A stretch of 64,000 nucleotides of DNA from an uncultured Clostridia bacterium (lineage in GTDB: Bacteria > Bacillota > Clostridia > Oscillospirales > Ruminococcaceae): NCBI GenBank assembly GCA_945873955.1, contig CAMCFA010000001.1:186001-250000 (forward strand), written 5' to 3'. Below, piece after piece: positions 44,465 to 54,397 of the stretch. The number at the start of each line of letters is the position of its first letter. Position 1 is the stretch's first letter. Both the position numbers and the translations under genes were made by a program. The notes beneath the pieces are model-generated. The model was not told where the DNA came from. It saw only the letters and a program-made list of their open reading frames with translations, and did not search any database.

Positions 44465-45018
44465 TAGATGGACATGATCTCCTTGTCCTTCGCCTCGCCG
44501 ACCTTATCGATCTCCTCGATATACTTGTCGGTGAGCTTCTGAACGTTCTTTTCTGCTTCTTTCAGATCGTCCTCGGTGATCTCATTCGTCTTTTTCTTTG
44601 CCTTGAGCTTGTCAAGTGCGTCACGGCGTACATTGCGGACCGCCACCTTGCTTTCCTCGCAGATCTTGCTTACCTGCTTGCAAAGCTCTTTTCTGCGATC
44701 CTCTGTGAGCTGCGGGAACGCGATACGAAGTACTCTACCGTCGTTTGTGGGATTAATGCCGAGGTCGCTTGCCTGAATCGCCTTTTCAATAGACTTCAGC
44801 GTAGAAGCGTCGAACGGCTGAACAACAAGGATCCTAGCCTCGGAAACGGATATAGAAGCCATCTGGTTTACCGGGGTGGGAACTCCGTAGTAATCAACGG
44901 TTATTCTGTCAAGAACGCTGGGGTTTGCGCGTCCGGCGCGGATAGTAGCCAGCTCGCTTTCAAGTGCGATCACGCACTTGCCCATTTTTTCCTTGGTTTT
45001 GTCGAGAATTTCTTTCAT
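44464..45018 (-). CDS. frr: ribosome recycling factor
   Basis: The 184-residue protein splits the post-termination ribosome together with EF-G. The family signature LATIRAGRANPSVLDRITVDYYG is in place (residues 24-46, key residues Arg and Asn), followed by the helical bundle with RRDALDKLKAKKKTNEITED. It lies 21 bases after pyrH and overlaps uppS. Confidence 0.97.
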   Translation of the reverse strand: MKEILDKTKEKMGKCVIALESELATIRAGRANPSVLDRITVDYYGVPTPVNQMASISVSEARILVVQPFDASTLKSIEKAIQASDLGINPTNDGRVLRIAFPQLTEDRRKELCKQVSKICEESKVAVRNVRRDALDKLKAKKKTNEITEDDLKEAEKNVQKLTDKYIEEIDKVGEAKDKEIMSI

Positions 45019-45039
45019 AATGGCACCTCTTTCGTGATA

Positions 45040-45777
45040 TTACTGGGGCTTATGCTTGGTGACCAGCGTACCGACAGTCTTGCCCATAACAGCGTCATAA
45101 ATGTTGTCAGGTCTGCTGAGGTCAAAAACTATGATTGGTATGTTGTTTTCAGTGCAGATAGCGGCAGCTGCGCTGTCCATTACCTGTAACTTTTTCACGA
45201 GGATATCGTGGTGTGTGATCACGTCGTATTTCACAGCGTCCGGGAACTTCTTGGGATCCTTGTCGTAAATGCCGTCTACCATTGTTGCTTTCAGCAGGAT
45301 ATCCGCGCTCAATTCTGCGGCACGCAGCGAAGCAGCGCTGTCCGTTGAGAAGAACGGGTTGCCGGTTCCGCAGCCAAAGATCACGACTCTGCCCTTTTCA
45401 AGGTGTCTTATCGCCTTGCCAAGAATGAACGGCTCAGCTACCTGCTGCATTGTTATTGCAGTCTGAACTCTGACGGTGCAGCCGAGGTTCTCCAGAACGT
45501 CAGCGACTGCAAGGGCGTTCATGGCAGTTGCAAGCATACCGATATGGTCTGCTCTCGCTCTGTCCATGCCCTCAGAGGTCCTGCCGCGCCAGAAATTACC
45601 GCCGCCGACAACTATGCCCATCTGAACACCGGCGTCAGCGCATTTCTTAATGCTTTGGCAGATGTCCTCAATGGTCGGAATGTCCAGCCCGCTGCCCTTT
45701 TCACCGGCGAGCGCTTCGCCGCTGAGTTTCAGCAGGACACGTTTGTACTTTGGAGCTTCCGCGTTAGATGCGTCCAT
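45040..45777 (-). CDS. pyrH: UMP kinase
   Basis: The 245-residue amino-acid-kinase-fold enzyme phosphorylates [50 protein letters not shown] and [13 protein letters not shown] are complete. It begins with a 10-residue hydrophilic extension. Here hom lies upstream of pyrH, in place of the more usual rpsB-tsf. frr follows. Confidence 0.96.
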   Translation of the reverse strand: MDASNAEAPKYKRVLLKLSGEALAGEKGSGLDIPTIEDICQSIKKCADAGVQMGIVVGGGNFWRGRTSEGMDRARADHIGMLATAMNALAVADVLENLGCTVRVQTAITMQQVAEPFILGKAIRHLEKGRVVIFGCGTGNPFFSTDSAASLRAAELSADILLKATMVDGIYDKDPKKFPDAVKYDVITHHDILVKKLQVMDSAAAAICTENNIPIIVFDLSRPDNIYDAVMGKTVGTLVTKHKPQ

Positions 45778-45807
45778 ATTTTATCCTCCAATAAATGAGT
45801 ATGAATA

Positions 45808-47049
45808 TCAATAATCCAGAACACGGATCCTTCCGAGGATCTCTGCCCCGTCGGATACCTTTTCAGCCGCCGCGGCAGTGTCCTTCTCGGACATAACACC
45901 CGTGATGAATGCAAGCTCGTTCTCAGGCTGGTTCTTTCTGGAAAGATATGTAACCTCTCCGAACAGAGCCTTGATAACTGCCTTTGTGACCTCGACGTTC
46001 TTGGCGGAAAGTCTGATATAGCTTGCGCACTTGAAGTCGCCAAAATCCTTGATGAAGTCCTGCGCGCTGTCAGCCCATGTAAGTGACTTACTGGTATTCG
46101 CGTGCTTTACGGCGGAAATTATATCCGAAACCACTGCGCTCGCGGTCGGGAGCTTGCCTGCGCCCTTGCCGTAGAACACAACGTCGCCGGTAGCGTCGCC
46201 GCGTACAAGTATCGCGTTGAACACGTCGTTTACGCCCGCAAGCTGGCTCTCGTCGCTGATGACTGCCGGGAATACGCCGATAGAGATCTTGCCGGCTTCC
46301 TCACGCTTTGCACAGCCAATGAGCTTGATCTTGCTGTCGGAGCTGTCGCAGTACTCAACGTCTTCAAGGGTTATCTTGGTGATACCCTCGGTGTGAACGC
46401 TTTCGGGGTAAACATGCTTGCCGAACGCCAGCGAAGCCAGAATGCAGATCTTGCGGCATGCATCGTGACCGTCCACGTCAGCGGAGGGATTTCTCTCGGC
46501 GTAGCCTAGCTCCTGCGCGATCTTCAGGGCCTTGTCAAAATCCATGCCGTCACGGATCATCTTGGTAAGAATGAAGTTCGTCGTACCGTTAAGAATACCC
46601 GCGATCTCGTCGATCTCGTTAGCGGAAAGGCAGGCATGAAGCGGCTTGATGATAGGGATACCGCCGCCTACGCTGGCTTCAAAGAAGAAGTTTACGTTCT
46701 TCTCCTTCGCGATAGCGAGAAGCTCTGCGCCCTTTGCCGCTACCAGCTCCTTGTTGGAGGTAACGACGCTCTTTCCAGCCAGAAGAGAGGACTTCACGAA
46801 ATCATAAGAGGGCTTGAGTCCGCCAATTACCTCGGCAACCACTGTTACCTCCGGGTCGTTCAATATCACATTGAAATCCTTGGTGAACTTATCCTTGTAG
46901 GGGCTGTCGTCGAAATCTCTGACATCAAGAATATATTTGATGTCAAGCTCCTGTCCAGCCTTCCTTTCAAGGCTTTCTTTATTTTTATAGAAAACCTCAA
47001 CCGTACCTGAGCCGACGACGCCGTATCCCAGAACCGCAATCTTAGCCAT
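45808..47049 (-). CDS. hom: homoserine dehydrogenase
   Basis: The 413-residue enzyme makes homoserine for threonine and methionine. The Rossmann motif IAVLGYGVVGSGTVEVF lies at the N-terminus, ASVGGGIPIIKPL and GILNGTTNFILTKM follow, and a C-terminal ACT domain of about 75 residues (KNVEVTKAVIKALFG) suggests feedback control by threonine. The ATG at 47049 with GAAAGGAAG before it is preferred to a TTG at 47055. It heads the hom-to-polC run and has a structured leader. Confidence 0.95.
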   Translation of the reverse strand: MAKIAVLGYGVVGSGTVEVFYKNKESLERKAGQELDIKYILDVRDFDDSPYKDKFTKDFNVILNDPEVTVVAEVIGGLKPSYDFVKSSLLAGKSVVTSNKELVAAKGAELLAIAKEKNVNFFFEASVGGGIPIIKPLHACLSANEIDEIAGILNGTTNFILTKMIRDGMDFDKALKIAQELGYAERNPSADVDGHDACRKICILASLAFGKHVYPESVHTEGITKITLEDVEYCDSSDSKIKLIGCAKREEAGKISIGVFPAVISDESQLAGVNDVFNAILVRGDATGDVVFYGKGAGKLPTASAVVSDIISAVKHANTSKSLTWADSAQDFIKDFGDFKCASYIRLSAKNVEVTKAVIKALFGEVTYLSRKNQPENELAFITGVMSEKDTAAAAEKVSDGAEILGRIRVLDY

Positions 47050-47055
47050 AATCAA

Positions 47056-47240
47056 CTTCCTTTCGTTTTACTGCGCAGAATAAACAGTCCCGGCGGGAGC
47101 GGTATGCGCCGCCATTAGTCCGGACATATCATACTGCACAGGAGGATCCGTGAAACTGCGGCGGCGCTGTCTGCGTAACGGTCTGCCCGAATCGGAAACA
47201 AAAGCCGCAGATAATGCACAGGACTCTCCAATCTATTATC
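47056..47240 (-). promoter_or_regulatory. structured leader of hom
   Basis: The roughly 190-base leader can form several stems on the minus strand: CTGCGGC against GCCGCAG, AGTCC against GGACT, and GGCGG against CCGCC. ATANTGCACAGGA occurs twice (47211-47223 and 47131-47143, plus-strand reading). There is no T-box motif or T-run, and I cannot match it to a riboswitch class. It may be a cis-regulatory RNA. Confidence 0.4.
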
Positions 47241-47246
47241 TTATTT

Positions 47247-47275
47247 ATTATATCACAATGCGGAATGTTTTTCAA
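47247..47275 (-). promoter_or_regulatory. promoter of the hom-pyrH-frr run
   Basis: On the minus strand TTGAAA, a 17-base spacer and TATAAT, about 200 bases before hom. Confidence 0.75.
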
Positions 47276-47299
47276 GTAGTTTTTTCCGCGCGATAAAAT

Positions 47300-48295
47300 T
47301 TATTCTGCCAGAACCGCTTCAATCGCCGAAAGCTCCTCCTGCGTAAAGTCCATTTTGTAAACGGCTTCCACATTTTCCTTTATCTGCTCCGGGCGGGAAG
47401 CTCCTATAAGCACTGTGGTGACTTTGCCCTCGCGAAGCACCCATGACAGCGCCATTTGGGACAGTTTCTGCCCGCGGGACTGGGCAATCTCATTGAGCTT
47501 CTTCAACTGGCTGATCCTTGCCTCTGTAAGTTCGTTTCTTATCCAGGTTCTGCCCTTGCCAATGCGGGAGTCCGCGGGAACGCCGTTCAGATAGCGGTCG
47601 GTGAGAAGCCCCTGATACAGCGGAGAGAACACAGAAAGACCTATCCCCTGCTCCTTTGCGAAATCCCGCAGACCATCGGATTCAATCCAGCGGTTCAGCA
47701 TGGAATAGCTGGGCTGATTGACGATAAACGGCGTGTGCAGTTCCTTGAATATCTTCATTATTTCTTCGGTTTGAGACTTATTGTAGTTGGAGATACCAAC
47801 ATACAGCGCTTTGCCCTGCCGCACCGCATTGTCAAGCGCAAGAGCGGTCTCCTCCAGAGGAGTGTTGGGGTCAAAAACGTGGTGGTAGAATATGTCCACA
47901 TAATCCAGCTTCATGCGTTTGAGCGACTGCTCAAGGGAGGCGGTCAGATACTTTCTTGAACCGTTTCTGTCGCCATAGGGACCGTCCCACATTTCATAGC
48001 CGGCTTTGGTGGAAATAACCAACTCGTCGCGGTACTGACGCATTCCGCGGTCAAGTATCTTGCCTAGATTCTCCTCTGCCGAGCCGTTATAGGGATTTCC
48101 GTAGTTATTAGCGGCGTCGATATGGGTTATCCCCAGATCGAATGCGGTATGGATCATTTCCTCCATGTTTGCGAAATTGTCGGCATAGCCGAAGTTCTGC
48201 CAGATACCGAGGGAAACCGCCGGCAGCTTCAGTCCGCTGTTGCCGCAGCGGTTGTATACCATTTTGTCATAACGGTGAGGGTCTGGTGTGTACAT
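47300..48295 (-). CDS. aldo/keto reductase, YghZ type
   Basis: The 331-residue protein is close to the L-glyceraldehyde 3-phosphate reductase (YghZ) group: it begins MYTPDPHRYDKMVYNRCGNS, has the tetrad parts DAANNYG (Asp, Tyr), STKAGYEMWDG (Lys) and YYHHVFDP (His), and the C-terminal NADPH-site ASRPEQIKENV. These reduce aldehydes such as methylglyoxal or L-glyceraldehyde 3-phosphate. The ATG at 48295 has GGAGG before it; an upstream in-frame ATG lies inside the promoter. It is a single-gene unit. Confidence 0.9.
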   Translation of the reverse strand: MYTPDPHRYDKMVYNRCGNSGLKLPAVSLGIWQNFGYADNFANMEEMIHTAFDLGITHIDAANNYGNPYNGSAEENLGKILDRGMRQYRDELVISTKAGYEMWDGPYGDRNGSRKYLTASLEQSLKRMKLDYVDIFYHHVFDPNTPLEETALALDNAVRQGKALYVGISNYNKSQTEEIMKIFKELHTPFIVNQPSYSMLNRWIESDGLRDFAKEQGIGLSVFSPLYQGLLTDRYLNGVPADSRIGKGRTWIRNELTEARISQLKKLNEIAQSRGQKLSQMALSWVLREGKVTTVLIGASRPEQIKENVEAVYKMDFTQEELSAIEAVLAE

Positions 48296-48323
48296 AATTT
48301 TACCTCCGAATTTTGATAAATCC

Positions 48324-48352
48324 AGTATACCACAAAGCTGTGATAATTTCAA
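48324..48352 (-). promoter_or_regulatory. promoter of the aldo/keto reductase gene
   Basis: On the minus strand TTGAAA, a 17-base spacer and TATACT, 29 bases before the ATG. Confidence 0.7.
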
Positions 48353-48366
48353 GGAATTTATATGAA

Positions 48367-48395
48367 AAATGCCCCCGCAGAATTCGGGAGCATTT
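48367..48395 (-). terminator. intrinsic terminator of the TetR gene
   Basis: On the minus strand AAATGCTCCCG pairs with CGGGGGCATTT and TTTTTCAT overlaps and follows, 14 bases after the TetR stop. Confidence 0.75.
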
Positions 48396-48408
48396 CAATC
48401 TGCAAAAA

Positions 48409-49032
48409 TTATGCCCTGCTGTCCGGTAATATCGCCTTATCAAGCGCCGTGGAGATCTCTGGGAGGTTCTTGACGCAGTAATCGACCATTACGCTTGCAA
48501 CACGGGCAGCGGTTTCAATGGACACGTCCTTGCTATTTTTGTTCCATTCAAGGAACAGATTGAGGAATCCACCATTAATAAATGAAGCCAGCGGCATAAC
48601 GTACTTGCCCTCGGCAGGTACAGTGAATCTTCCGATTATTTTGTCCTCCGACGCTTTGAGTACCAGCTTCATACGGGATATAAGCACACCGCGGAAATCG
48701 CTTTTCATAAGATGGAAGTAAAAGCCGTATTCCTCGGTGATAAGCCGGTTCAGCTCGATAAAAAGAGAGTATGTACTGTCCATAAGGTTTGAGGTGTTGA
48801 ATCGGTCGATCATCTTCTGAATCTCTTCGACGATTTCCGACTCGGTTTCATCAAGAATATCGGTTATGTTGCTGTAATGAGTGTAAAAGGTGCGCCGGTT
48901 GACGTTTGCAAGGGCGGTCAGCTCGCTTATCGTTATTGATGAGATGTCCTTTGATTCCATCAGCTTGAAAAGCGCTGTCCTTATTGCTTTCTTTGTGCGA
49001 ATTACTCGTTTGTCAGTGCTCCGTTCTGTCAT
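48409..49032 (-). CDS. TetR-family transcriptional regulator
   Basis: The 207-residue protein has a TetR HTH (about residues 10-56: KAIRTALFKLMESKDISSIT, then SELTALANVNRRTFYTHYSN). The ligand domain is of the kind found in DhaS-like TetR regulators of Firmicutes. The ATG at 49032 with GAAGGT is preferred to upstream starts. It lies divergent to xylB, so it may control xylB and itself. The ligand is unknown. Confidence 0.85.
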   Translation of the reverse strand: MTERSTDKRVIRTKKAIRTALFKLMESKDISSITISELTALANVNRRTFYTHYSNITDILDETESEIVEEIQKMIDRFNTSNLMDSTYSLFIELNRLITEEYGFYFHLMKSDFRGVLISRMKLVLKASEDKIIGRFTVPAEGKYVMPLASFINGGFLNLFLEWNKNSKDVSIETAARVASVMVDYCVKNLPEISTALDKAILPDSRA

Positions 49033-49076
49033 GTTGTTACCTTCTTCCGATACTGTTAGAATTTTCACATGTGTAT

Positions 49077-49105
49077 ATTATAAAACATTTTACATAGATT
49101 GTCAA
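49077..49105 (-). promoter_or_regulatory. promoter of the TetR gene
   Basis: On the minus strand TTGACA, a 17-base spacer and TATAAT, both perfect, about 45 bases before the ATG. Confidence 0.8.
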
Positions 49106-49260
49106 CAGATAAGTTGATTTTGAGCAGAAACTATCTATTCTAATATTGAATAACAGTTACTACTTTTTTGATATATATGGAGAATAATGTCAATGTGTGA
49201 AGTAGGATCACGAATTCTTCCCATGAGAGACCAAAATTTACCCACATTACTTAATACCTC

Positions 49261-49289
49261 TTGACAAATTCGTCAAATCGTATTAAAAT
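49261..49289 (+). promoter_or_regulatory. promoter of xylB with operator-like palindrome
   Basis: TTGACA (49261-49266), a 17-base spacer and TAAAAT (49284-49289). TTGAC and GTCAA form a palindrome over the -35 box (49261-49276, 6-base centre), a likely regulator site. The 319-base gap between TetR and xylB otherwise holds only AT-rich sequence. Confidence 0.65.
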
Positions 49290-49351
49290 TGTATATGGTA
49301 TAAACGTTTTCATTGACGTTTTGAACTAAAACATTAAAGGAGAATCATACT

Positions 49352-50875
49352 ATGGCTTACATACTTGGCGTGGATATCGGCACCTCCGGCACAAAAACTG
49401 TTCTGTTTTCAGAGGACGGCACACCGGTTGCTTCCGCTACCTACGAATACCCGCTGTACACCCCGCAGAACGGCTATGCGGAGCAGGATCCGCAGGACTG
49501 GTGGAACGCTTCGGTGAACGGAATAAAGGACGTCCTTGAGGAGAGTAAGGTCAGCCCAGAGGACATCAAGGGCATTGGACTTTCCGGGCAAATGCACGGT
49601 CTTGTTATGCTGGACGCAGACAACAAGCCTATCCGCAAGTCGATCATCTGGTGCGATCAGCGTACCGCAAAGGAAGTCGATGAGATCACCGACAAGGTGG
49701 GCGCTGACAGAATGATCGAAATAACCGCAAACCCGGCTATCACCGGATTTACCGCAGCCAAGATCATGTGGGTCAAGAATAACGAACCGCAGAATTACGA
49801 GCGCTGCCGCCACATTCTGCTGCCGAAGGACTACATCAGATTTATGCTGACCGGCGAATATGCCACCGAGGTTTCCGACGCAAGTGGCATGCAGCTTCTT
49901 GATATCCCGAACCGCTGCTGGTCTGACGAGGTACTCACAAAGCTCGGCATTGACAAGGCGCTTCTCGGTAAGGTATACGAGTCGCCGGACATCACCGGAA
50001 CAGTTACCGCAAAGGCTGCCGCTCTCACCGGGTTAAAGGCTGGCATTCCCGTTGTCGGCGGCGCGGGGGATAACGCTGCGGCTGCGGTGGGAACTGGTGT
50101 TGTTGAGGACGGTAAGGCGTTCACAACTATCGGTTCTTCCGGCGTGGTATTTGCGCACACCTCCAACATCTCTATCGACAAGAAAGGCAGAGTTCACACG
50201 TTCTGCTGCGCTGTTCCCGGCTGCTGGCATGTTATGGGCGTTACGCAGTCCGCGGGGCTTTCTCTCAAGTGGTTCAGAGATAACTTTGCATGGTCTGAAA
50301 TGGAGACTGCGCTTGCAATGGGCGTTGACCCCTACTATCTGATGGACAAGGAAGCCGGAAGCGTTCCTATCGGCGCTAACCGCCTGCTGTACATGCCCTA
50401 CCTCAACGGCGAGAGAACACCTCACCTTGACCCTGCGGCAAGAGGCGTGTTCTTCGGTCTGTCAACCATGCACAAGAAAAAGGACATGCTCCGCGCGGTA
50501 ATGGAGGGCGTTTCCTACTCGCTGCGGGACTGCGTTGAAGTCATGCGCGAAATGGATATCAGCGTAAGCGACATGATGGCTTGCGGCGGCGGCGGTACTT
50601 CCCCGCTGTGGCGTCAGATGCTTGCAGACCTGTACGGCTGCCCGGTAAAGACCACCCAGAACAAGGAAGGTCCCGCGCTGGGCGTAGCGCTCCTTGCGGC
50701 TGTCGGCGCAGGAATTTACAGCAGCGTTCCGGAAGCGTGCCGCGCGGTCATCAAGCCGGAGAAGATACAGGAGCCTGTCGCTGAAAACACCGCCGAGTAC
50801 GAAAAGGTATACACTATGTACCGCAAGCTCTACCCTGCTATGAAGCAGTGCTTTGCAGAGCTTTCACAGCTTTGA
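49352..50875 (+). CDS. xylB: xylulokinase
   Basis: The 507-residue FGGY kinase phosphorylates D-xylulose to xylulose 5-phosphate. VDIGTSGTKTVLF starts the protein, GLSGQMHGLVMLD is the XylB-type substrate segment, GAGDNAAAAVGTG the first and GGGGTSPLWRQMLADLYG the second ATPase-fold signature. No xylA or xylose transporter is adjacent. AAAGGAGAA precedes the ATG. A strong bidirectional terminator follows. Another sugar in the FGGY range is possible but the GQMHG motif favours xylulose. Confidence 0.9.
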   Translation: MAYILGVDIGTSGTKTVLFSEDGTPVASATYEYPLYTPQNGYAEQDPQDWWNASVNGIKDVLEESKVSPEDIKGIGLSGQMHGLVMLDADNKPIRKSIIWCDQRTAKEVDEITDKVGADRMIEITANPAITGFTAAKIMWVKNNEPQNYERCRHILLPKDYIRFMLTGEYATEVSDASGMQLLDIPNRCWSDEVLTKLGIDKALLGKVYESPDITGTVTAKAAALTGLKAGIPVVGGAGDNAAAAVGTGVVEDGKAFTTIGSSGVVFAHTSNISIDKKGRVHTFCCAVPGCWHVMGVTQSAGLSLKWFRDNFAWSEMETALAMGVDPYYLMDKEAGSVPIGANRLLYMPYLNGERTPHLDPAARGVFFGLSTMHKKKDMLRAVMEGVSYSLRDCVEVMREMDISVSDMMACGGGGTSPLWRQMLADLYGCPVKTTQNKEGPALGVALLAAVGAGIYSSVPEACRAVIKPEKIQEPVAENTAEYEKVYTMYRKLYPAMKQCFAELSQL

Positions 50876-50892
50876 GTTTAAATAACACTAAT

Positions 50893-50918
50893 GCCCCGGA
50901 GTTTGAACGCTCCGGGGC
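50893..50918. terminator. bidirectional terminator between xylB and mfd
   Basis: GCCCCGGAG (50893-50901) pairs perfectly with CTCCGGGGC (50910-50918). AAATTTATG follows on the plus strand. It lies between convergent genes. Confidence 0.75.
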
Positions 50919-50931
50919 AAATTTATGCAAA

Positions 50932-53900
50932 TTACGCCTTGTCCATTGTGGTTATCACTGTCCGCATTGCGTCAAGGGGCTTTTCGCCCTTGTCCAGCGT
51001 GACCTTGATATGCGGTCTGTCGGTGGTTTCCAGCCGCAGACGGCTGCCGTACTGCTCTGAAAGCGCCGCGATCTTTTTCGGGTCGAATTTCGCAATGTAG
51101 AATATAAGGTCGTTCTTCACTTGGCTTATCTCCACAATGCCGGAATTGCTCGCGGTATTCCGCAGCCGTGCGACCTCGATAAGCCCCAGCACCGACTTTG
51201 GCGGCTCGCCGTAACGGTCTATCAGTTCGTCGGTGACGTCTATGCTGTCCTCCTCGGTCTGTATCCGCGCGATCTTGCGGTAGCAGTCAACGCGCTGCGC
51301 TTGATTTGAGATATAATCCTCCGGGATATACGCGTCGATACGGATATCCACCAGACACTCCTCCTTGTGGACGTCCTTTTCGCCGCGCTCCTCCCGGACA
51401 GCCTCGTCAAGAAGCTGCAAGTACATATCATACCCGACATTGGCGAGATGTCCGGACTGGCTTGCTCCGAGGATACTTCCCGCGCCCCGGATTTCCAGAT
51501 CCCGCAGTGCAATGCGGAATCCGCTGCCGAACTGGGTGAATTCCCGAATAGCGTCAAGGCGCTTCTGGGATATCTCCGACAGCACCTTGCCCCGCTGGAA
51601 CGTAAAGTATGCGTAGGCGCGCTTGTTAGTCCTGCCAACGCGCCCGCGGAGCTGATGAAGCTGCGCCAGCCCCATGTAGTCGGCGTTCTCAATGATCAGC
51701 GTGTTTACGTTGGGGACGTCCACGCCGGTCTCGATTATTGTCGTGCAGACAAGTACGTCCAGCGTTCCGTCCAGAAGCTGCCGCCATACTTCAAGTATCT
51801 GCTCCTCGGTCATTCTTCCGTGAGCCACCCCGACCTGCGCCTCCGGCAGAAGTGAACGTATCTTCTCAGCGCAGCTATAAATTGAATCAATCCGATTGTG
51901 GATATAGTAAACCTGTCCGCTGCGGCGAAGCTCCTTCTGGATAGCCTGCATGATAACGCCCCAGTCGTGCTCCATAACGTAGGTGGTGATAGGCTGCCTG
52001 TCCTGCGGCGGCTCGTCGATAACGCTCATGTCCCGGATACCGCTCATTGCCATGTTCAGCGTCCGTGGTATCGGCGTTGCAGAAAGGGTCAGCACATCCA
52101 CCCCGGTGAACGCGTCCTTGAATTTCTCTTTGTGTGCAACGCCGAAGCGCTGCTCCTCGTCAATTATCACCAGACCCAAGTCCTTGAACTTAACGTCCTC
52201 CTGAATTATCCTGTGCGTGCCGATAAGAATGTCAATGCTGCCGTTTTTCAGCCGCCGCAGGGTCTCCCGTTGCTCCGCCGGGGATTTATGCCGGGACAGA
52301 AGCGCTACGTTTATCGGGAAGCCCTCCATACGGCTGCAACAGGTCTGGAAATGCTGCCATGCAAGCACGGTTGTGGGAACTAATATCGCGCACTGCTTCC
52401 CTGCCTCGGCGCATTTGAATGCCGCACGGAGCGCGACCTCGGTCTTGCCGAAGCCTACGTCGCCGCACAGCAGACGCTCCATAGGGACAGGCTTCATCAT
52501 GTCCGATTTGATCTCGTCAATGCAGCGTAGCTGTGAGTTTGTTTCGATATAGCTGAAATGCGCCTCAAAGTCCTCTTGGAACTGGTCGTCCGGCGGGAAT
52601 GCATATCCTTTGCTGCGCATACGCCGGGAATAAAGCTCGATAAGCTCCGAAGCCATTTCCTTCGCGGCGGCTTTTGCCTTTGCCTTTGACTTCTGCCACT
52701 GGTCGGAATTCAGCTTATTCAGCTTTACAGTGCTAGCGTCGCCGCTGCCTATATAGCGGGAAACAAGGTCAAGCTGCGTTACCGGGATATGCAGAACGTC
52801 CGCGCCGGCGTAGCGGATCTTGATATAATCCTTTTCCACGCCGTCGTTTTTTAATTTATGCACTCCCTCAAAAATTCCTATGCCGTGGGAATAATGCACC
52901 ACCAGATCGCCGATAGAAATATCCGCCAGCGACCGTATTTCCTCGCCCTTTTTCTTCTTGGGAGGGCGCTTGCGATCCGCATGTACCGCCGTATGAGTAA
53001 ACACCGCCAGCTTGCTTGCCGTGTATTCGATTCCGGCGGTGAGCGTTCCCGGAGCGACCACTATCCTGCCCGGCATGGGTTTCTCCGGCTCTGACAGAAA
53101 CTCCGCTTTATAGCCGTCCTCCTGCAGGTCTGCTGCCAGAGTATGTGCGCCTTTTTCAGTACCGGAAAAAATAAGGCAGGAAAAACCGTTGCTGAGATAG
53201 TTGTCCAGCTCGGATCTAAGCACCGCTTGTTCACCGCTCCACGGGCTGGTCTGTATTGCAGCCTGAACGTCCAGCATAAGCCCAAGCTGCATTCCACCGC
53301 CGCGGATAAATGTATCGAAATATACCCTAGTGCGGCTGTCCACTTCAGCGAACATCTCGTTCTTTGACAGCATATAGCGGTCAAGACCTTTGCAGAGCTT
53401 CTTTTCCTCCGTGAGTATTTTCAGATCCTCCGAATGCTGGAGCGCCGCGCCGCGGAAGCCCTCCCTTACAGACGTATTCTCGCATACGAAAACCGCCCCG
53501 GCGTAATCAAACACCGTGGCTTCGGTATCGTAGCAGAGCGGGAAATATCTGTCGGCGCTGGCAAGGGTAACACCTCCGCGCAGCTTGTTTACATCATTCA
53601 CAAGACGTTCCCGCACTCCGTCGGCATTGCGCCCACGCAGTTTCTTTGAAAGCGCTTCTATCCGCTGGCAGAGTACCTCCGCCGAATCGAACAGCGTTTC
53701 CCCGGCGGGGGAAATGCGAATTTCCTCCAGCGGCTCGGTACGGCGCTGGCTTTCAAGGTCGAAATATGAAATGCTGTCTATGGTATCTCCCCAAAGCTCG
53801 ATACGGCAGGGCGCAGAGCTGCTTGGCGGGAATATATCCACGATCCCGCCCCGGACAGAGAACTGCCCCGCGCCCTCGATCATATCGCAGCGGGAATAGC

Positions 53901-54387
53901 CTGCGGCAATGAGCCGGGCTGTCAGTTCCTCCAGCGGGATATCCGAATCCTGCGACAGAGTGATAGTTCGGTTTTCCAGCTCCTGCGGAGGAATAGTGAG
54001 CTGCCCTGCCGCTTCTGGTGAGCAGATCACCCCGCGGCAGCTATCGTTTAGCATTGCCGACAGCGCAAAAATACGCTTGTGCTCGTATTCCCGCGAAGCC
54101 GCTTCATAATCGGCAAGAAGCAGCTCCTTAGCCGGATATAGCAGCGCAGTGCCGGGCTGGTACATGGAGTTGATATCGTTCACAAGCCGCTGCGCTTCTG
54201 CCTCGCTCTCAGCGACTATCAGAACAGGACGGCTTTCCTGCCGGGTCAGCAATGCCCCGATAAGGTGCGCCTTGTGAATGTGCGAAACCCCGGTGACAAG
54301 CGCCGGGAGGGGGTTATTTCCGTCAAGATAACTCGTGAGCTTTTGGAACTCCGGGATCAGCTCCGCCGCATTTTTAAAGAAATCCAT
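50932..54387 (-). CDS. mfd: transcription-repair coupling factor
   Basis: The 1151-residue ATPase removes RNA polymerase stalled at DNA damage and recruits UvrA. Domains: UvrB-homology (about 1-350), the RNA-polymerase-interacting CarD-like domain ([20 protein letters not shown], about 500), the RecG-like translocase with Walker [17 protein letters not shown] near 644, and DEEQRFG near 742, then the TRCF C-terminal domain. Length is normal. It lies 10 bases after pth, as in the Bacillus pth-mfd pair. Confidence 0.96.
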   Translation of the reverse strand: MDFFKNAAELIPEFQKLTSYLDGNNPLPALVTGVSHIHKAHLIGALLTRQESRPVLIVAESEAEAQRLVNDINSMYQPGTALLYPAKELLLADYEAASREYEHKRIFALSAMLNDSCRGVICSPEAAGQLTIPPQELENRTITLSQDSDIPLEELTARLIAAGYSRCDMIEGAGQFSVRGGIVDIFPPSSSAPCRIELWGDTIDSISYFDLESQRRTEPLEEIRISPAGETLFDSAEVLCQRIEALSKKLRGRNADGVRERLVNDVNKLRGGVTLASADRYFPLCYDTEATVFDYAGAVFVCENTSVREGFRGAALQHSEDLKILTEEKKLCKGLDRYMLSKNEMFAEVDSRTRVYFDTFIRGGGMQLGLMLDVQAAIQTSPWSGEQAVLRSELDNYLSNGFSCLIFSGTEKGAHTLAADLQEDGYKAEFLSEPEKPMPGRIVVAPGTLTAGIEYTASKLAVFTHTAVHADRKRPPKKKKGEEIRSLADISIGDLVVHYSHGIGIFEGVHKLKNDGVEKDYIKIRYAGADVLHIPVTQLDLVSRYIGSGDASTVKLNKLNSDQWQKSKAKAKAAAKEMASELIELYSRRMRSKGYAFPPDDQFQEDFEAHFSYIETNSQLRCIDEIKSDMMKPVPMERLLCGDVGFGKTEVALRAAFKCAEAGKQCAILVPTTVLAWQHFQTCCSRMEGFPINVALLSRHKSPAEQRETLRRLKNGSIDILIGTHRIIQEDVKFKDLGLVIIDEEQRFGVAHKEKFKDAFTGVDVLTLSATPIPRTLNMAMSGIRDMSVIDEPPQDRQPITTYVMEHDWGVIMQAIQKELRRSGQVYYIHNRIDSIYSCAEKIRSLLPEAQVGVAHGRMTEEQILEVWRQLLDGTLDVLVCTTIIETGVDVPNVNTLIIENADYMGLAQLHQLRGRVGRTNKRAYAYFTFQRGKVLSEISQKRLDAIREFTQFGSGFRIALRDLEIRGAGSILGASQSGHLANVGYDMYLQLLDEAVREERGEKDVHKEECLVDIRIDAYIPEDYISNQAQRVDCYRKIARIQTEEDSIDVTDELIDRYGEPPKSVLGLIEVARLRNTASNSGIVEISQVKNDLIFYIAKFDPKKIAALSEQYGSRLRLETTDRPHIKVTLDKGEKPLDAMRTVITTMDKA

Positions 54388-54397
54388 TGCTTCGACC

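Noticed and set aside
47056-47240. T-box or known riboswitch before hom
   Set aside because: The T-box core and specifier layout are absent and no SAM, lysine or THF riboswitch pattern could be matched.
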